Made by a program: the position numbers and the translations under genes. Positions 10,104-19,675 of a stretch of DNA of 64,000 bases are shown here, piece by piece. This DNA is from Porphyromonas sp. COT-290 OH3588. GTDB lineage: Bacteria; Bacteroidota; Bacteroidia; Bacteroidales; Porphyromonadaceae. Each line of letters opens with the position of its first letter. The first letter of the stretch is position 1. The notes beneath the pieces were generated by a model. It searched no databases, was not told where the DNA came from, and was given only the letters and a program-made list of their open reading frames with translations. Location of the stretch: positions 643,911-707,910 of the forward strand of contig NZ_JRFC01000014.1 in the NCBI RefSeq assembly GCF_000769075.1. Reading direction: 5' to 3'.

Positions 10104-10538
10104 ATGGAAATACAAGGTAAGATCATCCACGTACTGCCTCTGCAGAGTGGAGTAGGCAAGGCCTCTGGCAAGGAGTGGAAGAAGCAGGACTATGTACTCG
10201 AGACACTCGATGGTCAGTACCCCAAGAAGATTTGTTTCAATCTATGGGGCGACAACATTGACCGCATCGGCCTACAAGTCGGCGAGGACGTAACGGTACA
10301 GATCGACATCGAGAGCCGTGAATTTAACGGTCGCTGGTACACAGAGGTGCGTGCTTGGCGTGTAGATCGTGGGCTAGTATCTCTATCTGCACCACAGCAG
10401 CAGGTAGCACCAGCCCCCACACCTGCCGGCTACGCAGCACCACAGCCACAGGGCTTCGATCCGCTCGGATCTGCTCCCACGATGCCAGCCTCTGGCCTCG
10501 GAGCAGCACCAGCCGCCGCAGACGATCTGCCATTTTAG
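10104..10538 (+). CDS. DUF3127 protein, SSB-like
   Basis: 144 residues. The first 90 match DUF3127, a small OB-like beta domain widespread in Bacteroidota (MEIQGKIIHVLP, KKICFNLWGDNID, VQIDIESREFNGRWYTEV, AWRV). The rest is a Pro/Ala/Gln-rich flexible tail that ends in an acidic-hydrophobic tip DDLPF, much like the partner-binding tip of single-stranded DNA-binding proteins. Function is not known to me; the layout suggests a nucleic-acid-binding protein. Confidence 0.85.
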   Translation: MEIQGKIIHVLPLQSGVGKASGKEWKKQDYVLETLDGQYPKKICFNLWGDNIDRIGLQVGEDVTVQIDIESREFNGRWYTEVRAWRVDRGLVSLSAPQQQVAPAPTPAGYAAPQPQGFDPLGSAPTMPASGLGAAPAAADDLPF

Positions 10539-10572
10539 TTTGGGCTCGTCTTAGATACGAGATAGATCAAAG

Positions 10573-10634
10573 GCTAGGCGGTGTGTCGGCATACGTCAAG
10601 TGCTATGCTAAGACACGCCGCCTAGCTATTTTTT
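10573..10634 (+). terminator. Rho-independent terminator
   Basis: Arms GCTAGGCGGTGTGTC (10573-10587) and GACACGCCGCCTAGC (10612-10626), with one G-U type mismatch, then TATTTTTTG. It ends the trpS/DUF3127 unit. Confidence 0.8.
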
Positions 10635-10653
10635 GTTTCAACGATAGCATTTC

Positions 10654-11127
10654 ATGCGCATCACATTGCTGGTCATCGGCAAGACAGACAGTAGAGCTCT
10701 AGACGAGCTGATCCAAGTCTACGTTGGTCGGATTGGGCATTACCTCCCATTCGACCTAAAGGTCTTGCCCGACGTCAAGCGCTCGGCCAAGACTACACCT
10801 CAGCTACAAAAAGAGCAGGAGGGCCGGGAGCTACTCAAGCAGATTGAGCCAACCGACCGCCTTGTCCTGCTCGATGAGCGAGGCAAAGCCTACACTAGTG
10901 TGGACTTTGCACAGCATCTTGAGGAGCGAATGGTTTCGGTAGAGCGGCGTATGGTCTTCGTCATAGGAGGACCCTATGGGTTCTCCCCCGACGTTTATGC
11001 ACGGGCCAACGAACAGATTACCCTAAGCCGTATGACCTTCTCGCACCAAATGGTACGCCTCTTCGCCGTAGAGCAGATCTATCGTGCCATGACTATTCTT
11101 CGTGGTGAGCCCTATCACCACGACTAA
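10654..11127 (+). CDS. rlmH: 23S rRNA pseudouridine-1915 N3-methyltransferase
   Basis: SPOUT-fold enzyme that methylates pseudouridine 1915 in helix 69 of 70S ribosomes. All 157 residues align with the family: LLDERGKAYTS, FVIGGPYGFS (SAM-binding knot) and the signature end LSRMTFSHQMVRL...EQIYRAM, with the final YHHD. The next gene begins 14 bases on. Confidence 0.97.
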   Translation: MRITLLVIGKTDSRALDELIQVYVGRIGHYLPFDLKVLPDVKRSAKTTPQLQKEQEGRELLKQIEPTDRLVLLDERGKAYTSVDFAQHLEERMVSVERRMVFVIGGPYGFSPDVYARANEQITLSRMTFSHQMVRLFAVEQIYRAMTILRGEPYHHD

Positions 11128-11141
11128 CTCAAGTATATTCT

Positions 11142-12881
11142 GTGAACTTGCTCCAAATACTCAAGCGCCGCTTACGCACGCTCGATCAGCGTTTCTACTA
11201 TGTGTGCTTCGTTTGGGCACTACTTCTGCCCAATGTAGTACTTTACTGGACCTCCTCTAGTCCTTATCCACAGTCGATCATCAATCTCTTCCTGCCTCTA
11301 GGTATCTATATGGTCTTCTTCGCTATCTTCAAAAAGCCAGGGCGAGGGTTAATGTGGACTATTCCGCTTATCTTGATCAATGCCTTTCAACTTGTCCTAC
11401 TGACCATATTCTCGGGGAGTGTCATCGCCGTGGATATGATCCTCAACCTCTTTACTTCCAATAGTGACGAAGCTGGCGAACTCCTCTCGGGCATTATCCT
11501 CCCAATCGCAGGGGTGCTCTCGGTCTATGGTCTTGCCACTGCTTTGGCCATTAGGTCGATCAAGATGCGCAGTGAGCTATCGCTCAAAACTAGGCGTGTA
11601 CTGACGGCCTCGGGGCTCATCATTGCCACAGTGATGATTATACTTGCCTTTCGCCGCTCGCCAGAGCTGGAGGGCTACAAGCTCCGCAACGAGGTTTATC
11701 CACTGAGCGTCTTCAACAATATGCGCATTGCCCTAGGCAAGCTACAAGAAGTGGCTAGCTACGAGCAAACATCGGCAGACTTTAGCTACAACGCTACGAG
11801 CGAACGCTCTGGCGACCTAGAGGAGATCTACATCTTCGTACTGGGAGAAACCTCCAGAGCATACAGTTGGGAGCTCTACGGCTACCCAAGGGCTACGAAC
11901 CCAAGACTCATGCGACGTCGAGAGCAAATGAGTGTTTTCACGGACGTCATCACACAGTCCAACACCACTTACAAGAGTGTCCCTATATTACTCTCGCCTG
12001 CCGACGCCCTCCACGCAGAGGATCTACCCAAGGTCAAAGGACTACTCACAGCGATGCGAGAGGCTGGGTTCTATACGATCTATCTGAGTAATCAGCCAGA
12101 GAATAGGAGTTTTGTGGATTTCTTCGCCATGCAAGCCAATCAGCACCACCGCATCAAGCAGGAGCTGTACGAGGGTGTTTCGCTCCTAGATCGTCAGCCG
12201 ATCTATGATACAGATATGCTTCCGTATGTCGATCGGGCCCTTGCGGCAGGGCATCGCAAGCTATTCATCGTACTGCATAGCTACGGCGCACACTTCAGCT
12301 ACAAGGATCGCTACCCACGTATGCAAGCTCACTTCCTCGATGACCAAGCCGAGCGAGCCTCAGTCGGCGAGCGGAAGCGGCTGATCAATGGCTACGACAA
12401 CGCAATCCGTCTGACGGATCTGCTGCTCGATAGTCTGATGACAAAGCTAGAGGCTAAGACTAATGCCTCTACGGCACTCTTCTACATCAGCGACCACGGC
12501 GAGGACGTCTACGACGATGAGCGAGAGCGCATCTTGCACTCCTCTCCGTCCCTCTCCTACTATCAGCTGCATATCCCTGCGCTCTTCTGGGCTTCCCCGG
12601 CGTACAAGCAGCACTTTCCTGAGCGGGTAGAGAGCGCAAGGGGTAATGCGTTTAAGCCCGTGTCTTCCAACGTAACCTTCCATACTCTGCTAGATATGGC
12701 AGGCGTGCGCACATCATATCGCTCCGATAGCCTCTCTCTACTTCGCCCAGAGCTCAGCGTAGGGCCTCGTGTCTACCTAAACGACCGCTACGAGTGCGTC
12801 AAGCTCGATGAGCTAGGTCTGCAAGAGGAGGATCGTACGATGTGGAGGCGTATGAGGCTCGCTCCCTTCTGGCGAGAGTAG
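11142..12881 (+). CDS. Inner-membrane phosphoethanolamine transferase-like protein (EptA/sulfatase fold)
   Basis: 579 residues. Five membrane segments fill about residues 20-180. A periplasmic alkaline-phosphatase/sulfatase domain follows, with the metal and catalytic motifs VLGETSRAYSWELYGY, the nucleophile region SNTTYKSVPILLS (a Thr in NTTYKS) and YISDHGED. Members move phosphoethanolamine onto lipid A or other glycans; the acceptor here is unknown. Start is GTG at 11142; the first in-frame ATG is after about 55 residues and would cut the membrane part. Confidence 0.85.
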   Translation: MNLLQILKRRLRTLDQRFYYVCFVWALLLPNVVLYWTSSSPYPQSIINLFLPLGIYMVFFAIFKKPGRGLMWTIPLILINAFQLVLLTIFSGSVIAVDMILNLFTSNSDEAGELLSGIILPIAGVLSVYGLATALAIRSIKMRSELSLKTRRVLTASGLIIATVMIILAFRRSPELEGYKLRNEVYPLSVFNNMRIALGKLQEVASYEQTSADFSYNATSERSGDLEEIYIFVLGETSRAYSWELYGYPRATNPRLMRRREQMSVFTDVITQSNTTYKSVPILLSPADALHAEDLPKVKGLLTAMREAGFYTIYLSNQPENRSFVDFFAMQANQHHRIKQELYEGVSLLDRQPIYDTDMLPYVDRALAAGHRKLFIVLHSYGAHFSYKDRYPRMQAHFLDDQAERASVGERKRLINGYDNAIRLTDLLLDSLMTKLEAKTNASTALFYISDHGEDVYDDERERILHSSPSLSYYQLHIPALFWASPAYKQHFPERVESARGNAFKPVSSNVTFHTLLDMAGVRTSYRSDSLSLLRPELSVGPRVYLNDRYECVKLDELGLQEEDRTMWRRMRLAPFWRE

Positions 12882-12907
12882 ACAAGCTGCGAGCTTCGAC
12901 ACACGGA

Positions 12908-12964
12908 CATAAAGTATTCCCCGACGAGGAGCAGGGCCTGCTCCTCGTCGGGGAATACTTTATG
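12908..12964. terminator. Perfect 27-bp hairpin between convergent genes
   Basis: Arms 12908-12934 and 12938-12964 are exact complements around the loop GGC. It lies 26 bases after the transferase stop and 33 bases from the stop of the convergent CoA-transferase gene, so it probably terminates both. The stem is unusually long and perfect. Confidence 0.8.
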
Positions 12965-12997
12965 CGGGCACGACTGAGCGTGCGTAACCAAGCAAAT

Positions 12998-14305
12998 CTA
13001 TTCGCCGTAGAGCCTCTGGCGAATGGCAGCCTCTAGCATTGGACGGAACTTGGGGTGTGCAACAGACACCAGTGCCTCGGCTCGCTCCCGGATTGATAGA
13101 CCACGCAGACGAACACGACCGTACTCCGTGATGATGTAGTCTACTTCGTTGCGCCCAGCCGTCACGTTAGAGCCTTCGCCAAACATGGGGACGATACGAG
13201 AGATCGTGTCATTCTGTGCAGTGGAGCGGAAGGCAAGGATCGAGCAACCGCCCTTACTTCGCTTAGCACCTCTCAAGAAATCTACTTGGCCGCCCGTACC
13301 GCTAAACTGATTGATGCCAATAGCCTCGGAGGCTACCTGCCCCGTCAGATCGACCTCTAGACAAGAGTTGATCGAGATGAGCCTATCATTCTGCCCAACG
13401 ACGTATGGATCGTTGGTATAGTTAACGGGATAAATCTCGATCGTATCATTGTTGTCGAGAAACTCGTAGAGCTCCTGAGAGCCCATCACAAACGTCGTAA
13501 CAATCTTGCCGGGATGAAGCGTTTTGCGTGCACCATTGATTTGGCCCGAACGAGCTAGATGCATCACACCATCGGTAAACATCTCGGTATGTATCCCGAG
13601 GTCTTTGCGATCTTTGAGGCACTGAAGTACGGCATCTGGTATGGCACCAATGCCAAGCTGTAGGGTATCGCCGTCTTGGACGAGCTCGGCGCAGTAGCTA
13701 GCTATCTTGAGCTCTACCTCTCCGATTGTCGCGGGCGGTAGAGCAATGAGCGGACGATCGACCTCGACAATGTAGCTCAATTCATCAATATGTATCAGGT
13801 TATCTCCTCCGATGAAAGGCATCTGTCGATTGACCTCTGCGATGACCACACGTGCCTGATTGGCAGCCGCCTTGGTATAGTCATTGGAAATACCGAACGA
13901 ACAGTAGCCCTCGGCATTGGGGCGAGAGATCTGGATCATCGCTACATCTACGGGGAAAGCTCCCGAGGTGAAGAGCGTAGGCACCTCGTGGAAGTGACAA
14001 GGGATAAAGTCTGCTCGGTGCTCTCGGTAGGCAATGCGAGAGTTCTTGTCGAGGAAGTTAATGTAGGGCTTGACCGTTGAGCTCATCTCCGGCATCAAGT
14101 GCCAAGGCTCTCCTAGATAGAGTAGATGAAAAGTCTTGAGGTCCTTGAATTCCTCACGCAGATCGTACAGAGCCTTGACAATGCTGTCTGGGGCTGCCGC
14201 TGCGTGACCGAGCACAATATGATCACCATGTTTGACACCACGGCGTACGGCCTCTACAGCTGTTACACACTTGCTGGCGTAGCTATCTTTCCATTCGGTA
14301 GTCAT
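12998..14305 (-). CDS. Acetyl-CoA hydrolase/transferase family CoA-transferase (AbfT paralogue)
   Basis: 435 residues from the ATG at 14305, which aligns with the start of the paralogue at 59906; a longer in-frame start at 14389 would add an unlikely N-terminal extension. Family motifs: GDHIVLGHAAAAP, NAEGYCSFGIS, GGDNLIHI, LQLGIGAIPDAVL, HTEMFTDGV (the Glu is the candidate CoA-binding nucleophile) and GTGGQVDFLRGA. Acts on 4-hydroxybutyrate, butyrate or acetate CoA esters; which one cannot be read from sequence. It is monocistronic, with its own promoter at 14401-14431. Confidence 0.88.
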   Translation of the reverse strand: MTTEWKDSYASKCVTAVEAVRRGVKHGDHIVLGHAAAAPDSIVKALYDLREEFKDLKTFHLLYLGEPWHLMPEMSSTVKPYINFLDKNSRIAYREHRADFIPCHFHEVPTLFTSGAFPVDVAMIQISRPNAEGYCSFGISNDYTKAAANQARVVIAEVNRQMPFIGGDNLIHIDELSYIVEVDRPLIALPPATIGEVELKIASYCAELVQDGDTLQLGIGAIPDAVLQCLKDRKDLGIHTEMFTDGVMHLARSGQINGARKTLHPGKIVTTFVMGSQELYEFLDNNDTIEIYPVNYTNDPYVVGQNDRLISINSCLEVDLTGQVASEAIGINQFSGTGGQVDFLRGAKRSKGGCSILAFRSTAQNDTISRIVPMFGEGSNVTAGRNEVDYIITEYGRVRLRGLSIRERAEALVSVAHPKFRPMLEAAIRQRLYGE

Positions 14306-14400
14306 AGTATTACCTGATGTTTGATTAAGAATAATTATAGAAGGTAATGGGCGCACCGCCCATAGGGCTAACCCCGTCAAGACAGGCACTTACCCAAACG

Positions 14401-14431
14401 CAAATATAGGCCAAAGCTCTAGCACTCACAA
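14401..14431 (-). promoter_or_regulatory. Bacteroidota-type promoter for the CoA-transferase
   Basis: Minus strand: TTG (14431-14429), 20 bases, TATATTTG (14408-14401). It lies about 95 bases upstream of the ATG at 14305. Confidence 0.65.
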
Positions 14432-14492
14432 GTATCTAGCCCCATCTCTGGGGCTACCTCTAAGCATCGCCTCTCGAGGGCTGATAGGTTAC

Positions 14493-14536
14493 AAAAAAAA
14501 CTTCGCCCAAAGCCTAGCTAAGCTCTGGGCGAAGTC
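14493..14536 (-). terminator. Terminator of the susCD operon
   Basis: On the minus strand, ACTTCGCCCA-type arms (14528-14536 with 14500-14508) are followed by an eight-T run (14492-14500). It starts 14 bases beyond the SusD stop. Confidence 0.8.
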
Positions 14537-14549
14537 CTAATCTATGGGG

Positions 14550-16298
14550 CTAGTTCTTTGTTGGGTTCTGAGTCAGCGTGCCTGCATAGGAGTTGATCGC
14601 ACTCTGAGGAATGTAGTACACTACTCGGTAGTCTGTCGCTGGGATATCCTCCATCTGTTTGTGAGGCCCGGGATAATGGCGCTGAAGAGCCATACCGTTG
14701 CGGAAGACGTCGTAGCTACGCTCAGCCTGATAGGCTAGCTCTAGCTGACGCTCCTTGTCGATGAGCTTAGGGGCAGTCGTAGCATCTAGAGCCGCATAGC
14801 CCTTGCCGGGGATCGAGCGAGTACGAATCCTATTCAGGTCAGCCAGTGCCTCGGCATAGTTGCCGAGCTTGGCCTGAGCCTCCGCTCTATTGAGGTAAAT
14901 CTCCCCTAGGCGGCTAATCACCGGAGAGTGCAGGTGAGAGTCCTCGCCCTCACGCGAACACTTAGTAATATAGAACTGAGGATAAGCCCTATTAAGCGTG
15001 ATGTAGTAGTCGAGCATACCCGTACGCTTGACTCCGGGGCGGTACTCAATGCTATACGTTTGGTCTTGCTCATTGACTACGGTCAGCTCATAGGTCTTCG
15101 TTTCCTCGGTTTTATCAGCCTTTTTGATCTTCTCCTCGGCGAAGATCTTACCGTCACGCCTCTTGACCTCTAGTTGGAAGTAGTGTAGAGCATTGCTACC
15201 CTTGCCGTCTTGGTCGATGAAGCGGAAGACCTCTGTGTAGCCACCTTCGCTATTCTTGGCGTAGGTAGGCTCGATGAAGGCTGCACGAGCATCGACAATC
15301 TTGTAGCTATCGGGGCGCCAGTCGTTACGACCCGTTTCGTTAAGCAGGTCAATATACTTGGCGCTCGCATACATCTCACCCCAGCCCATACCTCCGATAT
15401 TGGCATACATACCCCCTACACCGTAATAGTGGTCATAGCCAGTAAACTCGCTTGCCACACGCTTAACGACGAAGATAGACTCCTTATTGGCCTCTGGTGC
15501 GAGCCTATTGTACTTCATGAAGTCCCCACGATCTAGGAGCTTATACTTGCCTGAGTCAATGACACGTGTTGCGTACTCGACAGCCTTGCGAGCATACTCT
15601 ACATTGGGGACCTCGTAGGTACCACTCATGTAGAGGTAGATGCGAGAGAGCATAGCCTCGGCAGCACCTCGAGTAGCCCTAATAGGGTTAGTGCCCTCGG
15701 GCAGGAGCTCGATAGCCTTCTCTAGATCCTTGATGGCTTGCTCATAGGTCTGAGCAACCGTGGATCTATCGGGCAAGTGCAGGTCGGTCAGCACATTTTT
15801 GGGCGTACCATTGACGATAGGCACACCGAGGTTCTTCTCGGGGTCCTGATAATATGGGCGGCCGTATGCACGACACAAATAGAAGTACATCATACCTCGC
15901 ACATAGTAGCACTGCCCGATCTGGGCGTCAATCTCCTTGCTCTTGCCCTCTCCGATCATATTGATGATGTTGGAGGCCTGAGCAATCGCTTTGTAGCCTC
16001 TGTCCCAGAACTGAGTTAGACGGCCATTGACGGGCGTACGGGAAAAAGAGATGAACTCATAGAAGGAGTCGGTAGACGAACCTCGGATCATCATATTGTC
16101 ACCAGCATACTCACCACAGCGATGCATGGGGTCGGACCAATCCTTGAGCTGGGAGTACATACCATTGATGAGGGCATTGAGCGAGGCTTGGGGGTCGTCT
16201 GTAATCTGCTTAGACGACATATACTCTGGAGGTGTGCGGTCGATGTTGCAAGAGAAGAGCGCAGCTGCCAGCACAGCGTATGATAATATCTTTTTCAT
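14550..16298 (-). CDS. SusD/RagB-family nutrient-binding lipoprotein
   Basis: Surface lipoprotein that caps a SusC transporter. Short signal peptide with lipobox LAAALFSC (Cys16). The 582 residues have the SusD TPR-like fold; recognisable parts are LNALINGMYSQLKDW near the N terminus, the helix set around YYVRGMMYFYLCRAYG, and the C-terminal LGEIYLNRAEAQAKLG...LNRIRTR and ERQLELAYQAERSYDVFR. It follows susC by 7 bases. No carbohydrate enzyme is adjacent, so the ligand is open (glycan or peptide, as with RagAB). Confidence 0.93.
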   Translation of the reverse strand: MKKILSYAVLAAALFSCNIDRTPPEYMSSKQITDDPQASLNALINGMYSQLKDWSDPMHRCGEYAGDNMMIRGSSTDSFYEFISFSRTPVNGRLTQFWDRGYKAIAQASNIINMIGEGKSKEIDAQIGQCYYVRGMMYFYLCRAYGRPYYQDPEKNLGVPIVNGTPKNVLTDLHLPDRSTVAQTYEQAIKDLEKAIELLPEGTNPIRATRGAAEAMLSRIYLYMSGTYEVPNVEYARKAVEYATRVIDSGKYKLLDRGDFMKYNRLAPEANKESIFVVKRVASEFTGYDHYYGVGGMYANIGGMGWGEMYASAKYIDLLNETGRNDWRPDSYKIVDARAAFIEPTYAKNSEGGYTEVFRFIDQDGKGSNALHYFQLEVKRRDGKIFAEEKIKKADKTEETKTYELTVVNEQDQTYSIEYRPGVKRTGMLDYYITLNRAYPQFYITKCSREGEDSHLHSPVISRLGEIYLNRAEAQAKLGNYAEALADLNRIRTRSIPGKGYAALDATTAPKLIDKERQLELAYQAERSYDVFRNGMALQRHYPGPHKQMEDIPATDYRVVYYIPQSAINSYAGTLTQNPTKN

Positions 16299-16305
16299 AA
16301 GGCGG

Positions 16306-19300
16306 CTAGAGAGTTAAGTTAATACCGAATACGAGCTTGCGTGTCGAGGGATAGACACTTGGAGTTGATGTCCCGATGATCGATCCGTTGTCTAGAGTTG
16401 GGATCTCGGGGTCTACACCGGAGTAGTCGGTTAGGGTCAGTAGGTTCTCACCCGTGAGGAAGAGGCGTACTCCCTTGACGCCATACTGAGGTAGACGGAA
16501 GGTATAGCCCAAGGTAAGGGAGCGGAGCTTGAAGTAGTCGCTCTTCTCTAGATAGCGAGAGGACGATGCATTACCCTTGTCCTGATTGTTGTACTTGGCG
16601 ATTGGGTGCGTGGCGACATCTCCCTCCTTTTCCCATCTTTTCCAGCCCTTGTGCAGAGCCATCTGGTTGCGGTCTGTGTAGGTACCGTCGGAGTCGTACT
16701 CTTGGCGAGAATAGTTGTAGATCTGTCCGCCTATGGCATAGCCAAAGTTGGCGCTTAGATCGAGGTCACGCCAGCGCAGACTGGTAGAGAATCCGCCGAA
16801 GAGCCAAGGGGCAGCGGAGCCGACCTTCTCGTATGTAGCCTCGGCGTAGTTGGAAGTCGTGGTACGCTTGACCTCGTTGCCTGCCTCATCACGCTCCACG
16901 ATGTACCACATAGGTGCACCATTCTTGGTATTAACCCCTGCCCACTCTTTGAGGTAGTAGGTATCTACTGGCGAGCCTACCTCGAGCAAGCGATTAGCCG
17001 AACCTGCGATGTTGCTACCATCGCCCACGATCACGGGCTTGATGATGTAGTTGCCCTTGGCGTCTAGTTGCTTAAACAGATCCATCAGCTCGTTCTTATT
17101 ATGCCCTAGGTTAGCCTCGATCGTCCAGCCGAAGTCCTTTGTCGAGATGATGTCTGCCCCTATGCCGAGCTCAATACCAGTATTGCGCATCACACCGATG
17201 TTGCGCCAGATACTAGTCACACCCGTGAGGCCAGAGATAGGCACTTGGTAGAGGATATTGTCGGTATTCTTGATGTAGTAGTCTAGGTTGAGGCGAAGGC
17301 GATTGTCTAGTACCGCCAGATCGAGGCCCGCCCCTAGGGTCTGGGTCTTCTCCCATGTAAGCTCATTATTGCCGATCTGTGCGATCAGAGATCCCGGCTC
17401 GCCGTTGTAGCTAGACGACACGCTATACAGATCGTACTGAGGGTAGAGAGAAGTAGGGCGATTCCCCACCGTACCGTATGCTAGACGGAGCTTGAGCTGA
17501 TCGACGAAGTCTGCTCTAAACCACTGCTCACGGTGCAGATTCCACCCTGCACTCACAGAGTAGAAGTTACCGTATTTATTGGCATCACCGAAGTTGGACG
17601 CCCCATCTCGGCGCAGAGATATTTGTGCCAGATAGCGATCGTCGTAGGAGTAATTGGCATTCATCAAGAAGGACTGTACCGCCCACTCGCTCATGCCTCC
17701 CTTGGCCTTGTCGGGCTTGGATGTGGTATTGAGCTGATCAAAACCCGGCACAAGGCCCGTACCAGCGACATCTAGCGTACGGCCTACGTAGTCGTTGTAT
17801 TCATAGCCTGCCACACCATTGAGTGAGTGCTCGCCCCAGCTCTGATTGAAGCGAAGCATCTGGCTCGTGTAGCGACGAGTATGCTCGGCACGCCATTCGT
17901 CCACACGACCCTTGACGTTCAGGCCACCATTGCTACGGGGATCGGTGTAGCTATGCGAGCTGAGCTGAATGTGGCGGAAGTTATTGACTGAGGCGAAAGT
18001 GAGCCAAGGCATGATGCGTATATCGAAGTCCAACCCTCCGTTGAACTCGTAGTCACGCCCCTGTGCATAGTTCCACTGCAGGTCATAGAGCGTATTGGTC
18101 GTCACACTATTGACCCAGCCAGAGTATTTGTGTGGCACTGGCTTGCCGTCCTCCAGATATGGATTGTCCCATGGGAGCTTGGCATACATATCCGTCACAG
18201 AGTGCTGACGATTCTCCACCCCCTTGAGCGAACCACTGATATTGGACTTGATCGTTAGCCACTTGGTTGGCTTATACGTCGTCTTCAGGCGGAAGTTGTA
18301 GCGATCGTAGTCGTAGCCCTTGACGGCCCCAGTTTCTTGGTAGTAACCCAGCGAGAGGAAGGATTGGAGGGTTTCGCTACCGCCTTGTATAGATACGTTG
18401 TACTCTTGGTTGAGTCCGGTCTGTGTAGACGAGTTCCACCAGTCGTAGTTGGAGTCACGTAGCTCTGGCGTCCAGCGTTTGAACTTGATCTCATTGGCAT
18501 TCTGGAACGACTTGTAGTAGTCGTACAGCTCCGCCCCATTCATCACCCTTAGATTGCCGTTGTTGAGTTTGCTACCTCCCATCTTGGCTGATACATGGAC
18601 GCTAAACTTCCCAGAGCGCCCCGTCTTAGTCGTCATCACGATGACGCCATTGGCTCCCTGCGAACCGTAAATGGCCGTCGAGGCAGCGTCCTTGAGCACT
18701 GTGAGGCTCTCGACATCATCGGGGTTAATCTGCCCCGGATCATTCCCCACGATCACGCCATCAATTACCCAGAGCGGAGCGGTAGTACCGCTGAGGGTGG
18801 CTTGTCCACGGATCACCACTGCACCTCTCGTGCCGGGCCTACCAGAGCCGGGAGCGACATATACCCCGGGCATCTTACCATTGAGCATGTTCTCGACCGA
18901 GGGGGTAGTGATATCCTTGAGCTTGTCGCTCTTGATGGTTTGTAGAGCTCCCGTTAAGCTCTCTTTTTTCTGTGCCGTATAGCCCACGACGAGTAGCTCG
19001 CTCAACCCCATGCTATCCTCCGAGAGGGTAACGCTCAGAGGGGCACCTTGATAGACCACCTCGATCGTCTTATAACCAACGAAGGAGATAACCAGTGTGC
19101 TACCAACCTTGACATTGGCGATCGTGAAGCTACCATTAAGATCGGTAGAGGCCCCGAGATTGGTCCCCTTGACGCGAACCGATGCGCCGATGATGCTCTC
19201 TCCCGTGGTGTCCTTGACGATCCCTTTGGCTAAGCCTGTAGATTGCTGCAGTACAATAGCCTCATGCGTGGCGACACTCCCTCGAGCATGGCCTTGTAGC

Positions 19301-19356
19301 CAAGGTGTAGCCGATAGGAGTAGGACTGCACTCATTTTGTAGAGATTTCTTAACAT
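16306..19356 (-). CDS. SusC/RagA-family TonB-dependent outer-membrane transporter
   Basis: 1016 residues. Signal peptide, then a carboxypeptidase-regulatory-like domain (about 40-115, GIVKDTTGESIIGASVRVKG), the SusC N-terminal box VVGYTAQKKESLTGA, and the plug (MLNGKMPGVYV, APLWVIDGVI, VESLTVLKDAASTAIYGSQG). The 22-strand barrel ends in KLVFGINLTL. It imports the ligand captured by the SusD partner using TonB energy. First ATG is at 19356. Upstream DNA to 20549 holds repeats rather than regulators such as an anti-sigma gene. Confidence 0.95.
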   Translation of the reverse strand: MLRNLYKMSAVLLLSATPWLQGHARGSVATHEAIVLQQSTGLAKGIVKDTTGESIIGASVRVKGTNLGASTDLNGSFTIANVKVGSTLVISFVGYKTIEVVYQGAPLSVTLSEDSMGLSELLVVGYTAQKKESLTGALQTIKSDKLKDITTPSVENMLNGKMPGVYVAPGSGRPGTRGAVVIRGQATLSGTTAPLWVIDGVIVGNDPGQINPDDVESLTVLKDAASTAIYGSQGANGVIVMTTKTGRSGKFSVHVSAKMGGSKLNNGNLRVMNGAELYDYYKSFQNANEIKFKRWTPELRDSNYDWWNSSTQTGLNQEYNVSIQGGSETLQSFLSLGYYQETGAVKGYDYDRYNFRLKTTYKPTKWLTIKSNISGSLKGVENRQHSVTDMYAKLPWDNPYLEDGKPVPHKYSGWVNSVTTNTLYDLQWNYAQGRDYEFNGGLDFDIRIMPWLTFASVNNFRHIQLSSHSYTDPRSNGGLNVKGRVDEWRAEHTRRYTSQMLRFNQSWGEHSLNGVAGYEYNDYVGRTLDVAGTGLVPGFDQLNTTSKPDKAKGGMSEWAVQSFLMNANYSYDDRYLAQISLRRDGASNFGDANKYGNFYSVSAGWNLHREQWFRADFVDQLKLRLAYGTVGNRPTSLYPQYDLYSVSSSYNGEPGSLIAQIGNNELTWEKTQTLGAGLDLAVLDNRLRLNLDYYIKNTDNILYQVPISGLTGVTSIWRNIGVMRNTGIELGIGADIISTKDFGWTIEANLGHNKNELMDLFKQLDAKGNYIIKPVIVGDGSNIAGSANRLLEVGSPVDTYYLKEWAGVNTKNGAPMWYIVERDEAGNEVKRTTTSNYAEATYEKVGSAAPWLFGGFSTSLRWRDLDLSANFGYAIGGQIYNYSRQEYDSDGTYTDRNQMALHKGWKRWEKEGDVATHPIAKYNNQDKGNASSSRYLEKSDYFKLRSLTLGYTFRLPQYGVKGVRLFLTGENLLTLTDYSGVDPEIPTLDNGSIIGTSTPSVYPSTRKLVFGINLTL

Positions 19357-19675
19357 AAATGAACGTGTTACTTAAATTATTTTCGGTATTACCGTGCTTG
19401 CGATAGGTTTTTGACAAATATCCGCTTTGGATTATGCGAATAAACCCCATTAACCAGTCCAAAAATATAGCATTTTTTCATGCAAATATTATTTCAACAC
19501 AAATAAAATAAATTAAAAAATCAACCTCAATTCATGGGCTGATCAATAAAAGTTTCTAGCTAACTCCATAGAACTTAGGAACAGTTCCTCGGAGGAGCCC
19601 AGATTTAGATTTTAGACCAAGTTTCAGAATGTTGATGAGAAGATAGGGCAAGTATGGGTTCAAAATAACAGCCCC
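19357..19675. other. Leader and upstream region of susC
   Basis: About 320 bases without a gene, A+T-rich between 19380 and 19560. On the minus strand GATATTTG at about 19418 is one base off the -7 consensus and could serve susC. Nothing else was recognised. Confidence 0.4.

Noticed and set aside
14306..14389. Longer start for the CoA-transferase
   Set aside because: The extra 28 residues have no counterpart in the paralogue at 59906 and would lie over leader sequence just below the promoter.
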